Assembly (NCBI RefSeq): GCF_012844455.2
Contig: NZ_JABBCQ020000001.1
Location: forward strand, 124,001 to 188,000
Source: Comamonas suwonensis
GTDB lineage: Bacteria > Pseudomonadota > Gammaproteobacteria > Burkholderiales > Burkholderiaceae_C
Direction: 5' to 3'
DNA length: 64,000 nt
Both the position numbers and the translations under genes were made by a program. Within the stretch, counting starts at the first letter, position 1. Each line of letters begins with the position of its first letter. Positions 1-9,192 of this stretch are shown piece by piece. The notes below the pieces were generated by a model. That model was not told where the DNA came from and made no database searches. It saw nothing but the letters and a program-made list of their open reading frames with translations.

Positions 1-533
1 CAGCAGCCGAAGCCTTTGGCGTGATGCCCGACATCATGAACATCGCCAAACAAGTGACCAATGGCGCACAGCCGCTGGGGGCCTGCGTGGTGACGCCCGA
101 GATTTACAACAGCTTCATGGACGCAGGCGGGCCCGAGTACATGCTGGAGTTTGCCCATGGCTACACCTACAGCGCCCATCCCGTGGCCTGCGCCGCCGGT
201 ATTGCCGCGCTGGATGTACTGGAGCAAGAAGACGGCCCGGGCCGCGTAAAGGCGCTGGCCCCGTTCTTTGAGCAGGCCGTGCACAGCCTCAAAGGCGCAA
301 GGCATGTGCTGGATATTCGCAACATCGGCCTGGCTGGCGGGCTGACGATTGAGCCCTTGCCCGGCGAGCCCGCAAAGCGCCCCTACGAGATTGCGATGAA
401 GTGCTGGGATGCCGGCTTTTACGTGCGCTATGGCGGCGACACGATTCAGCTCGCGCCACCCTTTATCAGCGAAAAAGCGGAAATTGAGCGGCTGATCAAC
501 GCACTGGGCGACGCGCTGCAAGCCACTGACTGA
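1..533 (+). CDS. Omega-amino acid--pyruvate aminotransferase, C-terminal part (class III, PLP-dependent)
   Basis: Partial gene cut by the window edge; the reading frame runs from base 3 and only about the last 177 residues are present. The visible part has the class III (fold type I) signature around the PLP lysine (IAKQVTNGAQPLGA, Lys near the start of the fragment), followed by the HGYTYSAHP motif that is typical of the beta-alanine/omega-amino acid:pyruvate aminotransferase branch. Such enzymes move the amino group of beta-alanine or another terminal amine onto pyruvate, giving alanine and a semialdehyde. The exact substrate cannot be read from this fragment. The gene ends 12 bases before a strong hairpin with a T-run that probably terminates it. 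Confidence 0.85.
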   Translation, partial: AAEAFGVMPDIMNIAKQVTNGAQPLGACVVTPEIYNSFMDAGGPEYMLEFAHGYTYSAHPVACAAGIAALDVLEQEDGPGRVKALAPFFEQAVHSLKGARHVLDIRNIGLAGGLTIEPLPGEPAKRPYEIAMKCWDAGFYVRYGGDTIQLAPPFISEKAEIERLINALGDALQATD

Positions 534-544
534 ACTATCAAATG

Positions 545-590
545 AATAGCTTCTAGCGCTTATCAGATAAGCGTTAGAAGCTATTTTTAT
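545..590. terminator. Near-perfect palindrome, bidirectional terminator between aminotransferase and rsmA
   Basis: Arms at 546-564 and 566-584 pair over 19 bases with one G-T pair, the loop is a single base, and a T-run follows on the plus strand. It lies between two convergent genes, so it can end transcripts from both sides. It is also the clearest copy of the interspersed repeat family described in the findings (core TAGCGCTTATC). Confidence 0.8.
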
Positions 591-596
591 CCTCGT

Positions 597-1358
597 TCAG
601 GAAAGTTGTGCCGCAAGCGCTTCGTACTCAGCCACGGGCACCTCTTCCGCACGGCGCTGCACGTCGAACTCGCCCGAGAAGCCTTTGTCTTCCAGCCACT
701 TGCCCAGCGTGTTGCGCAAGATCTTGCGGCGCTGGCTGAAGGCCACACGCACCAGCTCTTCCAGCAGTTGGGGGTTGAGTTCCGCAGGCTTCTCACGCGG
801 AATCATTCGCACCACGGCGCTATCGACCTTGGGGGGCGGGTTGAAGCTGCCCGGCGGCACAAACAGTACATCTTCCATGGCGTAGCGCCACTGCAGCATG
901 ACCGACAAACGGCCATAGGCGGAATTGCCCGCATCAGCCACCATGCGGTCGATCACCTCTTTTTGCAGCATGAAGTGCTGGTCTTGCACCACATCCACCT
1001 GTTCCAGCAGATGGAACAAGATGGGGCTGGAGATGTTGTAGGGCAGGTTGCCCACCACACGCAGCTTGGGCACGCCCAGATGCGCCGCCAGCGCCCGGAA
1101 GTCCACCTTGAGCACGTCGGATTCGACCACATCCAGATCGTCGCGCAGGCGCAGACGCGCCGCCAGGTCACGGTCCAGCTCGATCACGGTGAGCTTGCCC
1201 AGACGCTCGACCAGCGGCTGCGACAGCGCCATGAGGCCGGGACCGATCTCGACCATGGGCTCGCCTGCCGCGGGGTTGATGGCGTCAACAATGCTGTCGA
1301 TGATGGCGCCGTCCGTCAGAAAGTTCTGGCCAAAACGCTTGCGTGGAATATGTTTCAT
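597..1358 (-). CDS. rsmA: 16S rRNA (adenine1518/1519-N6)-dimethyltransferase RsmA (KsgA)
   Basis: Dimethylates two adjacent adenines in the 3'-terminal hairpin loop of 16S rRNA, using SAM, late in 30S assembly. The protein has 253 residues, slightly short for the family but complete. It starts [14 protein letters not shown], the usual KsgA N-terminus. A SAM-binding motif VEIGPG follows, then the catalytic NLPY motif ([16 protein letters not shown]). The gene lies about 100 bases downstream of surA on the same strand, so an lptD-surA-rsmA operon is likely. In many proteobacteria pdxA sits between surA and rsmA; it is absent here. Confidence 0.97.
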   Translation of the reverse strand: MKHIPRKRFGQNFLTDGAIIDSIVDAINPAAGEPMVEIGPGLMALSQPLVERLGKLTVIELDRDLAARLRLRDDLDVVESDVLKVDFRALAAHLGVPKLRVVGNLPYNISSPILFHLLEQVDVVQDQHFMLQKEVIDRMVADAGNSAYGRLSVMLQWRYAMEDVLFVPPGSFNPPPKVDSAVVRMIPREKPAELNPQLLEELVRVAFSQRRKILRNTLGKWLEDKGFSGEFDVQRRAEEVPVAEYEALAAQLS

Positions 1359-1461
1359 GAATGCGAAAGCGGTGCCTGAGCACCGCTTGAAAACTGTGGG
1401 ATTGTGAGTGCCCGATGCCGAATGATGACATTAGCGGGCACTTCAAGTGAACTACATGGGC

Positions 1462-2892
1462 TTATTGAGGTGGCTCGCGGTACTCAACGAAGGCCTTGCC
1501 GCGCAGCTCTTTGAGCCAAGTGTCATAGTCTTGCTCGACCTTGCGCTCGCGCACGACGTTGCGCACCATTTCGCGCTGCTCGCGCTCGTTCAGCTTTTCC
1601 TGACGACGCTCAATCAGCTGAATCAGGTGCACGCCAAAGCGCGACACGACAGGGGCACTGATCTCGCCGGGCTGCAAGTTGTTGAGCACGCGCTCGAACT
1701 CCGGCACAAACTGGCCGGGGGAGGACCAGCCCAGATCACCACCATTGCGTGCGCTGCCATCCTTGGAGAACTCCTGCGCCAGTTGCTGGAAGGTCGCCTG
1801 ACCGGCCTGCACGCGGCGCTTGTAGTCTTCCAGGCGCTTGGCGGCCTGCGCTTCGGTCATGCCATCACCCACGGTCAACAGAATATGACGTGCATGGTTT
1901 TGCGTGATGAAAGCAGGTGCTGCGCCGGCCTGGGACTTTTCCAGCACCTTGAGCACGTGAAAGCCCGCGCCGGAGCGGAATGGCCCCACGACAGTACCCG
2001 TCGCGGCAGAGCCCACTTGCTGAACGAACAACTCAGGATATTCGCTGACGGGGCGCATGCCCATGGCACCGCCACCCTGTCCATTAGGCACATCCGAGAA
2101 TTCATGCACGACAGCCACAAAGTCGGCGTTGCTGCGGGCAGCTTCTGCGGCTTTCTTGGCCTTGGCTTCAAGCTCGGCGACCACCGCAGCGCTGGCATTT
2201 TCAGGCACGGTGATCAGGATGTGCGCCAAATTGGCCATGGCACCCGCAGCCACGGCATCGCCAGGGCGCTTTTGCTCTTTGAGGTAACGGTCAATATCGG
2301 CTTCGGTGACCTTGACCTTGGCGTCCACCTCACGCTCACGCAGGCGCTGCATCTGCATCTGCCCACTGATTTCAGCGCGGAACTGCGCCTCCGAGATGCC
2401 ATCGGCCTTGAGGCGAGCCAGCAAACCGGCCATGTCCGTATTGTTCTGACGCGCCACATTGGCCACGGCCTGATCGACAGTCAGCTTGTCTACATTAATG
2501 CCGTTGTCACGTGCTTCCTGCAGCTGCACACGCTCGACCACCAGGCGCTCCAGCACCTGGCGGGCCAGTTCGCTCTGGGGTGGGAGCTGACCACCCTGCT
2601 CAGTCACGTTCTGCGCCACACGCTCCATGCGCGCGCGCACCTCGTTGTTGGTAATGGGTTCAGAATTCACCACGGCCACGATGTAATCAGCCGAGCGAAT
2701 ACCACTTGCCGCAGCAGGAGCCTGACGGGCCGAAGGCTTACCAGTGGCCTCCAATGCACGCGAGAGCGACGCATCATTGCCAGCCTTGGCCTTGCCAGGA
2801 GTCTTCAGAGACTGAGCCTGCACACAGGCAGCCATCACAGCCAAAGCCATGGCTACAGCACATGCATTGGTTGTCTTGGAGAAAAAACGCAT
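1462..2892 (-). CDS. surA: Periplasmic chaperone / peptidyl-prolyl isomerase SurA
   Basis: Periplasmic chaperone that carries unfolded outer-membrane beta-barrel proteins to the BAM complex. The 476-residue protein opens with a cleavable signal peptide (positively charged start, hydrophobic stretch to about residue 25, ending VQA). The N-terminal chaperone domain follows. Two parvulin domains come next, at about residues 219-320 and 335-440; the second carries AEFSKDG-like and GGDLGW motifs (EFSKDGSARNGGDLGW). A C-terminal helix completes the chaperone core. It lies 13 bases downstream of lptD, whose product is a SurA client, so the two are very probably co-transcribed. Confidence 0.97.
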   Translation of the reverse strand: MRFFSKTTNACAVAMALAVMAACVQAQSLKTPGKAKAGNDASLSRALEATGKPSARQAPAAASGIRSADYIVAVVNSEPITNNEVRARMERVAQNVTEQGGQLPPQSELARQVLERLVVERVQLQEARDNGINVDKLTVDQAVANVARQNNTDMAGLLARLKADGISEAQFRAEISGQMQMQRLREREVDAKVKVTEADIDRYLKEQKRPGDAVAAGAMANLAHILITVPENASAAVVAELEAKAKKAAEAARSNADFVAVVHEFSDVPNGQGGGAMGMRPVSEYPELFVQQVGSAATGTVVGPFRSGAGFHVLKVLEKSQAGAAPAFITQNHARHILLTVGDGMTEAQAAKRLEDYKRRVQAGQATFQQLAQEFSKDGSARNGGDLGWSSPGQFVPEFERVLNNLQPGEISAPVVSRFGVHLIQLIERRQEKLNEREQREMVRNVVRERKVEQDYDTWLKELRGKAFVEYREPPQ

Positions 2893-2905
2893 GAAAAAGC
2901 CTTGA

Positions 2906-5302
2906 TTAATCGTAATTGGTAAAGCGGCTTGGCGGAGTCACCGCCTCACGCAGATATTGGTAGCGCGGCACATTTTGCTTGAGACTGGTCGTGGGATCCG
3001 CACCAAAGCTCAGGCGCGAGAAGCCGACGAATTCGACCTGGAACAGCAGACGCAGATTGGACTGGATAACCGAGCTTTGCAGGCGCTCCAGAACCACGCG
3101 GCCAATCCAGCAGCAGCCGTCGTATTCAAAACCCACGACGGTATCGACCAGCTTGTTGTCCTTGATCGAGTAGTTCAGACGCCCCACGGCATACCAGCGG
3201 CCACCGCCCTGACCCCGGCCTGCCCCCAAATCCTTGCCCTTGTCGCCCCAGAGATCATTGATGGGCCATTGCCAGCCCACATCCACCAGTTCACTGGAAG
3301 GCTTTCTGGTCTGGGTATCAAGCTGGGTACGGTAACCAATATTGAAAGTGCGGTAGTTACCAGGGCTGTAGCGTGCCGTGGCCGTGGTGCGAACCGTACG
3401 GCCAATGTCTTTGTTGTACTGGGTCGTGCCTTCCAGCGACCATTTATCGGTCCAGTTGAAGGCCGCACCCAGCAGAACATCAGACAATTTGCTGGTGGCC
3501 GCGACCTCACCGGGCAGCAACACGCGCTGATCGGACAAGCGCACACGCTGGGCAATCGCGAACTTGAGCTTTTCCGCACCACTTTCAGGGTCGATAAAGC
3601 GTGAAGTAGCCCCCAGTGTCAGCAAATGGTTGTCGGCGATACGGTCTTGCCCGACGTAATCATTCTCGGAAAAAATACTCGCAAAGTTGAAGTCACTGCG
3701 GCTGGTGTCATACAGCGGCAGCATGCTCTGATTGCGGTAAGGCGTGTAAGTGTAGAAGGCGCGTGGCTCAAAGGTCTGCAGCAAATTTTTGCCAAACCAG
3801 GCGGTGTCGCGCTCGAAAAACAGACCACTGTCCAGACTGAAGGTCGGCAGCGTGCGGTTAGCGCTCTTGCTGCCATCGCTCATCAACTGATCTGTCTGAT
3901 ACATCGCTGTATGCAGCAGAACCTTGGGTGTAATAAAGGCACCGGGCGACAGGAAGGGCCTGCTTAGTTGAGTCTGCATATAGCTGCGCTGACCATTATT
4001 GCCGACTTGCCCAGCAATCGGCTGGATCAACTCAAAGCGCGTCGTGTCCGCCACGAGCGTGAAATCCAGCCCATGCGGCAGGTCTAGCGGTGTGTAGCGG
4101 TACTGCAGTTGCGGCACCATGCTGTAGGGCGGCGCAATCGGCGATGTCACATCCTGCTGCACCTGATAGCGCAGCACATTCAGGCTCAGCACCCCATCGC
4201 CCTTGGCCCAGCTCAAATTGGCCGTGCTGGGCAGCAGGCGCTGGCGCAGAGCCACAGGCGCCAGGCGGAAGTCACGCCAGTAATCGCCGTCGCTGACGCG
4301 GTTCAGGTTCATGCTCAGACCCAGGCCACCCACAGGCGTATCAAAGCTCGTGCGGTGCTGCCACGAGTAACCCCAGCGATCCCGATTTCGCAAGTTGTCG
4401 CCAGGCATATAGCTGGCATAGGTCTCGCCGGAGTAGCCTGGCTCCAGATAGCGAAATTGTCCCGTCAGATTCACGCCACGCTTGGTCATCAGCGTGGGAA
4501 CGATGGTCATATCGCGGTTCGGCGCAATATTCCAGTAATACGGCTGCGAATATTCGATACCGCCCAGCTTGTCCATGCCAATCATGGGCGGCAGCAGGCC
4601 AGACTTGCGCTTGTCCGATAACGGAAAGCTCATGCGCGGCACAGGCAGAACGGTTACGCCCTTGAACTGTAGTCGGGCACCTTCAGCCACGCCCACTTCT
4701 TCGGCCATATCCAGATGAATGACCTTGGCCTTGAGCATCCAGCTCGGCTCCCAGCTGGCTTCGTCATCGCGCTGGCAAGTGGTGTAGGTGGCATCGTGAA
4801 CAATCGAGCGGTCTTTATCGACAAAATCCACCCGCGACGATTCACCATGGCCGCCATTGGCCAGAAACCTATAGTTGGCGTTATCAAACTGGCCCTTGAA
4901 GGCATCAACCTGTAAATCCAGCGCCGTGCCCTCGTAGACATTGCCGCCTTGATTGATGTGCACCGAGCCCACGGCCTTGACCTTGTCGTCCACAACACCG
5001 TAGTCCAGCTTCTCAGCGCGAATCGAGGTATCGCCGCGACGCAGTTCAGCCTCGCCATGTACCGAGGCCTTGATATCCGGCTGGCCAGACAGGCTGTCAC
5101 CCTTGAGATAGACCGGCTGCTGGTCACGCACCTCCTGCGGATAGCTTTCCTGCAACAGGCTGCTGGACTTAAGTTCCAGCGCAGGCAGTGCGTCACCGAC
5201 ACTGGACGCGGACGACTCAGCCGGTACTGCGGGCTGTGCATACGCCTGCATGCCCGCGCCGGCCCATGCCAGTGCCACGGCCCATGCCAGAGGGCGAATC
5301 AC
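2906..5302 (-). CDS. lptD: LPS-assembly outer membrane protein LptD
   Basis: Outer-membrane beta-barrel that, with LptE, inserts LPS into the outer leaflet. I chose a GTG start at 5302 because a GGGAGG ribosome-binding sequence lies 10 bases upstream and the product (798 residues) begins directly with a signal peptide ending MQAYAQ. An in-frame TTG at 5425 would add 41 residues with no visible RBS. After the signal peptide comes the periplasmic OstA/LptA-like domain, then a long barrel. Cysteines in TYTTCQRDD and in the C-terminal GCCW match positions used for the inter-domain disulfides of E. coli LptD. First gene of lptD-surA-rsmA and divergent from the kinase gene. Confidence 0.95.
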   Translation of the reverse strand: MIRPLAWAVALAWAGAGMQAYAQPAVPAESSASSVGDALPALELKSSSLLQESYPQEVRDQQPVYLKGDSLSGQPDIKASVHGEAELRRGDTSIRAEKLDYGVVDDKVKAVGSVHINQGGNVYEGTALDLQVDAFKGQFDNANYRFLANGGHGESSRVDFVDKDRSIVHDATYTTCQRDDEASWEPSWMLKAKVIHLDMAEEVGVAEGARLQFKGVTVLPVPRMSFPLSDKRKSGLLPPMIGMDKLGGIEYSQPYYWNIAPNRDMTIVPTLMTKRGVNLTGQFRYLEPGYSGETYASYMPGDNLRNRDRWGYSWQHRTSFDTPVGGLGLSMNLNRVSDGDYWRDFRLAPVALRQRLLPSTANLSWAKGDGVLSLNVLRYQVQQDVTSPIAPPYSMVPQLQYRYTPLDLPHGLDFTLVADTTRFELIQPIAGQVGNNGQRSYMQTQLSRPFLSPGAFITPKVLLHTAMYQTDQLMSDGSKSANRTLPTFSLDSGLFFERDTAWFGKNLLQTFEPRAFYTYTPYRNQSMLPLYDTSRSDFNFASIFSENDYVGQDRIADNHLLTLGATSRFIDPESGAEKLKFAIAQRVRLSDQRVLLPGEVAATSKLSDVLLGAAFNWTDKWSLEGTTQYNKDIGRTVRTTATARYSPGNYRTFNIGYRTQLDTQTRKPSSELVDVGWQWPINDLWGDKGKDLGAGRGQGGGRWYAVGRLNYSIKDNKLVDTVVGFEYDGCCWIGRVVLERLQSSVIQSNLRLLFQVEFVGFSRLSFGADPTTSLKQNVPRYQYLREAVTPPSRFTNYD

Positions 5303-5494
5303 CGGCCGAGTGCCTCCCACGCGCGTCAAACGAGCGGAGCTGGCGGGTTGGAAATCTCGTGGATGGGATGGGGATTGCACGATGATCAAAAGCGTCAAAA
5401 GCGCGCATGCGCGGGCATACGTCAACAGAAAACCGAGAGCCTAGCACCACTGTCCGAAGACAGGTTGGCATCGGTTTGTAAAATCCGATTATCC

Positions 5495-6601
5495 ATGACC
5501 GCTTCAATCACCCCCACAGACGGCGTTGCCTGGGCAGATTCTGCCCGCCACGCTGCTTTCGACGCCTGGCTGGCTCCGCTCGCTGCAAAGCACCAGGTGC
5601 TTCCTACAACTCTGCGCCCCGCCTCGGCCGATGCGAGCTTTCGCCGCTATCTGCGGCTGGACCGCGCCGACGGCAGCAGCCTGATTGTCATGGACGCCCC
5701 TCCTGACAAGGAAGACTGCGCACCCTTCGTCAAGGTGCAAGGCCTGATGGCCCAGGCCGGTCTGTGCGTGCCCCAGATTCTGGAATGGGATGCCGCTAAT
5801 GGCTTCATGCTGCTCAACGACTTGGGCAGCCAAACCGTCATCGAAGCGCTGAATCCCGAAAAGCCCCAGGACGCCGAAAGCTGGTATCGCTCTGCCCTTG
5901 AGACCTTGCTGGACTGGCAACTGGCCTCCAAGGCCGGCAATACGGGCAATCTGCCGATTTACAATGAAGCCCTGCTGCGCCGCGAGTTGCAGTTGTTTCC
6001 CGACTGGTACATCGGCCAGCACCGCAAGTTCACGCTGGACGACAAGCAGCAGGCCTTGATAAGCAAGACCTTCGACCAGATCGTCGCTCACAACCTGCAA
6101 GCGCCCAGCGTCTATGTGCACCGTGATTTCATGATGCGCAACCTGATGCAGCCTGTGACCAACGGTGCGCCATTAGGCGTACTGGACTTTCAGGACGCGG
6201 TTTACGGCCCCATCACTTATGACATTGCCAGCCTGCTGCGCGATGCATTCATCAGCTGGGAAGAAGACTTCATCATTGACATCACCATCCGCTACTGGGA
6301 AAAGGCCCGCAAGGCGGGCCTCGTCGGTGCCAACAGCGCCAGCGGCTGGGGTGATGACTTTGGCGAGTTCTACCGCGGCGTGGAATGGATGGGTCTGCAG
6401 CGCCACCTGAAAGTGGCCGGCATCTTTGCCCGACTCACGCTGCGCGACGGAAAACCTAAATATCTGGCCGATGCGCCGCGTTTCATCCACTACATCCGCA
6501 CCACCTGCGACCGCTACCGCGCTCTGGGTCCGTTCCTCAAGCTGATCGATGAGATCGAGGGAATCCAGACGCAGGTGGGCTATGCCTACGGCCGGATGTA
6601 A
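5495..6601 (+). CDS. amgK: AmgK-like N-acetylmuramate/N-acetylglucosamine kinase (aminoglycoside phosphotransferase fold)
   Basis: The protein (368 residues) has the choline/aminoglycoside-kinase fold: the catalytic loop YVHRDFMMRNLM (His209, Asp211, Asn216) and the metal-binding DFQDAVYGP (Asp231). In Pseudomonas, AmgK phosphorylates the anomeric position of MurNAc in a cell-wall recycling route that bypasses de novo UDP-MurNAc synthesis. The position divergent from lptD-surA is the one known for amgK there, which supports the assignment. The usual partner murU (nucleotidyltransferase) is not the next gene; rsmE follows instead. The ATG at 5495 is used because the region upstream in this frame lies across lptD. 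Substrate is inferred, not shown by a unique motif. Confidence 0.8.
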   Translation: MTASITPTDGVAWADSARHAAFDAWLAPLAAKHQVLPTTLRPASADASFRRYLRLDRADGSSLIVMDAPPDKEDCAPFVKVQGLMAQAGLCVPQILEWDAANGFMLLNDLGSQTVIEALNPEKPQDAESWYRSALETLLDWQLASKAGNTGNLPIYNEALLRRELQLFPDWYIGQHRKFTLDDKQQALISKTFDQIVAHNLQAPSVYVHRDFMMRNLMQPVTNGAPLGVLDFQDAVYGPITYDIASLLRDAFISWEEDFIIDITIRYWEKARKAGLVGANSASGWGDDFGEFYRGVEWMGLQRHLKVAGIFARLTLRDGKPKYLADAPRFIHYIRTTCDRYRALGPFLKLIDEIEGIQTQVGYAYGRM

Positions 6602-6613
6602 GCAACATAAAAC

Positions 6614-6693
6614 AATAGCGGCTAGCGTTTGTTGAGTATGAATTTCAGTATCAAAAAGGTCTGAGGTCATTATTCAAAGAGCGCAAGCCGCTT
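6614..6693. repeat. Interspersed repeat copy with long loop between amgK and rsmE
   Basis: AGCGGCT at 6617-6623, followed by AGCG, is mirrored by AGCCGCT at 6686-6692. The two half-elements pair around a loop of about 60 bases. The left arm resembles the TAGCTGCTAGCG core of the repeat family. No T-run follows the right arm, so a terminator role is doubtful. Confidence 0.45.
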
Positions 6694-6707
6694 CACTTTT
6701 GAAGAAC

Positions 6708-7448
6708 ATGCCCCGTTTTCATTGCCCCACGCCCTTGCTCCTGGGTGCCGAGCTGGACCTGCCCGCAGGCGCAGCTCGCCATGTGCAAGTGCTGCGCCAC
6801 CAGCCCGGCGATGTCATCACCCTGTTTGAAGGCCAGACCGGCAACGGTTTTACCGGGGGTGAATTTCAGGCCTCCATCACCCACATGGGCCGTAGCGATG
6901 TGGGCGTGCGCATAGACAGCCACAGCCCTGTCGAGCGCGAGGCTGCGCGTGCCATCCACCTCGTCGTGGGCATGCCCGCCAATGAACGCATGGACTGGCT
7001 GGTGGAAAAAGCCACCGAGCTGGGCGTGGCCAGCATTCAGCCCGTGATGGCTGCGCGCAGCGTGCTCAAGCTCAAGGGCGACCGCGCTGACAAAAAAATC
7101 GAGCGCTGGCAATCCATCGCCGTTTCGGCCTGCGAGCAATGCGGCCGCAATCAGGTGCCTGTCATCCACCCCCCCCAATCACTGGCCGACTGGCTGCGCA
7201 GCAAAGATGCACCTCCAGCCGATGCCACCCGCCTCGTGCTGTCCCTGCGCGAAGGCAACCAGCCACTGCGGCTGGTCGCTGGCGATGCTCAGGCCGTCTG
7301 GGTGCTTCACGGCCCCGAAGGCGGCCTGACCGCGCAAGAGGAAGACTGGGCGCTGGCGCAAGGCTGGAAGCCTGCCAGCCTCGGCTCCCGCGTGTTGCGC
7401 GCCGAAACGGCCTCTGTCGCCGCCCTTTCACTGCTGGCACTGGAGTAA
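6708..7448 (+). CDS. rsmE: 16S rRNA (uracil1498-N3)-methyltransferase RsmE
   Basis: Methylates N3 of U1498 in the decoding region of 16S rRNA. The 246-residue protein shows the RsmE layout: an N-terminal PUA-like domain (ARHVQVLRHQPGDVITLF) and a C-terminal SPOUT (knotted) methyltransferase domain with the family motifs EKATELGV, then EGGLTAQEED and LGSRVLRAETA near the end. I start at the ATG at 6708 (MPRFH) because the in-frame codon three positions earlier is a TTG. It is followed after four bases by the SRAP-like gene, so the two are probably co-transcribed. Confidence 0.95.
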   Translation: MPRFHCPTPLLLGAELDLPAGAARHVQVLRHQPGDVITLFEGQTGNGFTGGEFQASITHMGRSDVGVRIDSHSPVEREAARAIHLVVGMPANERMDWLVEKATELGVASIQPVMAARSVLKLKGDRADKKIERWQSIAVSACEQCGRNQVPVIHPPQSLADWLRSKDAPPADATRLVLSLREGNQPLRLVAGDAQAVWVLHGPEGGLTAQEEDWALAQGWKPASLGSRVLRAETASVAALSLLALE

Positions 7449-7452
7449 ATCA

Positions 7453-8187
7453 ATGAGCAGCTGTCACCTCTCTCTGGCCAAGCCCGAGTTTTATTCGCAG
7501 AACTTTCGCGTCGATGCGCCAGAGACTCTGCCCGAAAAAATCATCACCCCGCGTCGCTTGGGCTGCATCATCGTCAATGGAGCCGCAGAATCTTCTGCGG
7601 CACTTTTAGGGCGTACGTTTACAGCTCCTGAAGAAGGAGCGCCCGCATTGCCCGTAGAGCGCGTTCTGGTGCCTGCAAGCTTTGGCTTGGTGCCGAGCTG
7701 GGTCAAGTCCGCGTCTGACGGCCGCCTGCGCGCCCTCAAGCTGGTCACCGCCAAGATCGATAGCCTGACCACCGGCACCGCGTTTCGCGACGCCTGGCTG
7801 GCTGGCCAGCGCTGCATCGTGCCGCTGCAATCTTTCCAGGTCGATGACGTGCGCTCCGGCAAGCCCGTGCCCACCCGCATCACCCGCGTGGACAACAACC
7901 CCATGGGAGCCGCAGGCGTCTGGGCACGCTGGGTAGGCGAAGATGGCGAAATCATCACCAGCTACGCCATCATCACCGTCAACGCCAATGCCCATGCGCT
8001 GATGAACCGCTACGGCCATGCAGGTAACGACAAGGCCATGCCCGCCATCTTGAACGAAGGCTCGTACGACGCATGGCTCAATGCCAAGGTCAATAAGGCC
8101 AAAGAGTTTCTGCGCGCCTACCCCACCGAAAAGCTGCGCGCCAACCCTGTGGAAAAAGGCCGCAAGCAGCCGCCTCCCCAGTTCTAA
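7453..8187 (+). CDS. SRAP (YedK/HMCES-like) domain protein with altered active site
   Basis: The 244-residue protein aligns by eye with the SOS response-associated peptidase family: FGLVPSW, then a block matching NARxET..FR..W..GRC, then VWARW and a late IITVNAN...H..MPAIL block. YedK and HMCES use an N-terminal Cys2, an Asn, a Glu and a His to form a thiazolidine crosslink with abasic DNA. Here the first cysteine is Cys4, the Asn position reads Thr (VTAKID), the Glu position reads Gln (SFQVD), and only the His (YGHAGN) is clear. Crosslinking activity is therefore doubtful. It lies four bases after rsmE and converges with the hydrolase gene. Confidence 0.75.
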   Translation: MSSCHLSLAKPEFYSQNFRVDAPETLPEKIITPRRLGCIIVNGAAESSAALLGRTFTAPEEGAPALPVERVLVPASFGLVPSWVKSASDGRLRALKLVTAKIDSLTTGTAFRDAWLAGQRCIVPLQSFQVDDVRSGKPVPTRITRVDNNPMGAAGVWARWVGEDGEIITSYAIITVNANAHALMNRYGHAGNDKAMPAILNEGSYDAWLNAKVNKAKEFLRAYPTEKLRANPVEKGRKQPPPQF

Positions 8188-8193
8188 AAGGCG

Positions 8194-9132
8194 CTAAGCG
8201 GCAGGGAACTGCTGGTTCAACCACTGCTCCAGCCGCGCAAACACCGGCGCGGCCAGCTCGGGGCTTTCGTTGAAGATCTCGTGATAGGCCTGGTCAAAGC
8301 ACTGGGCCTGCAGCACGGCGGCTGGTGCATGCTCGGCCAGCAAGGCACTGCCAGCGGGGTTAACCAGCTTGTCTTGCCCGGCCCACATCAGCAGCGTGGG
8401 CACGCTCCAGTGGCGCGCCTTGGCCTGCACCCGGCCACCGCCGCCCCGCATATAGCCCGCCAATCTGGCGCTGATGCGGTTGTGCTGCAGGGCGTCGTCG
8501 TCATAGGCTTTGACCACGGCGGCATCGTGCGAGAGATGGCGCGACTGCACGCCGTTGGCAATGCGCAAATTCGGCACCAGCTTGGGCAGATACTCCATCA
8601 AGATTTTTTGCACCCCAGACAGGTGCAGCGCCAGCGCAGGCGATGAGAGCACCAGCGCATCGACATGGCGCATGCCTGCCGCTACAAAATCTGCAGCTAC
8701 CAACCCTCCAAGGCTGTGGCCTAGCAGCACCAAAGGCTGTTGATACGGCATGGCGGCACGCGTGGCGTCCATCACCACGGCCAGATCGTCGAGCAGCCTT
8801 GTATCGCTGCTCAGCCCGCCACGCGGCCCGCCGGAGAGGCCGTGCCCATAGTGGTCATAGGCCTGCACCGAAAACCCCCATTCGTTAAGAGTGCGCGCCA
8901 GCGCTTCGTAGCGCCCGCCATGCTCGCCCAGCCCGTGGACGATAAGCACCGTGGCCCTGGCCCGGGTGCTGGCTGCTACCGGCCAGTCACGCAGGCAAAG
9001 CTGCGTGCCGTCGGGGGCGGCCAGATGGCTGATCTGCATGGCTGGAAGAGCGGCGTTCATGCAAGCAGCATGCAAGCGGTCGGGCGGCGCGTCAATCCGT
9101 AAAGACGCAGCCGCCTCTGCGCAGTCACTCAT
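8194..9132 (-). CDS. Alpha/beta hydrolase, monoacylglycerol lipase / lysophospholipase type
   Basis: A 312-residue serine hydrolase of the Hydrolase_4 group. Visible features are the oxyanion-hole region VHGLGEHGGRY, the nucleophile elbow GHSLGG, the acid-bearing WAGQDKLVNP, and the catalytic His in QAYHEIFNE. These fit the PldB/monoglyceride-lipase branch that cleaves lysophospholipids or monoacylglycerols; the substrate is not deducible. The ATG at 9132 is used, but the ATG at 9060 (MNAALPAM) is a reasonable alternative because the first 24 residues look unconserved. Neither has a strong ribosome-binding site. Confidence 0.85.
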   Translation of the reverse strand: MSDCAEAAASLRIDAPPDRLHAACMNAALPAMQISHLAAPDGTQLCLRDWPVAASTRARATVLIVHGLGEHGGRYEALARTLNEWGFSVQAYDHYGHGLSGGPRGGLSSDTRLLDDLAVVMDATRAAMPYQQPLVLLGHSLGGLVAADFVAAGMRHVDALVLSSPALALHLSGVQKILMEYLPKLVPNLRIANGVQSRHLSHDAAVVKAYDDDALQHNRISARLAGYMRGGGGRVQAKARHWSVPTLLMWAGQDKLVNPAGSALLAEHAPAAVLQAQCFDQAYHEIFNESPELAAPVFARLEQWLNQQFPAA

Positions 9133-9192
9133 TAATTTAGATAGCAGCCACCGTCTACCAATATTGAGCGAAAGCCTGTTTTGACACTGAAA

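Noticed and set aside
1447..2922. 491-codon open frame opposite surA
   Set aside because: It mirrors surA codons on the other strand, has His/Gln/Leu-rich composition typical of antisense frames in GC-rich DNA, and shows no domain. surA is certain.
5303..5425. Longer lptD start at a TTG
   Set aside because: No ribosome-binding site; it would put 41 residues before a good signal peptide. The GTG at 5302 has GGGAGG upstream.
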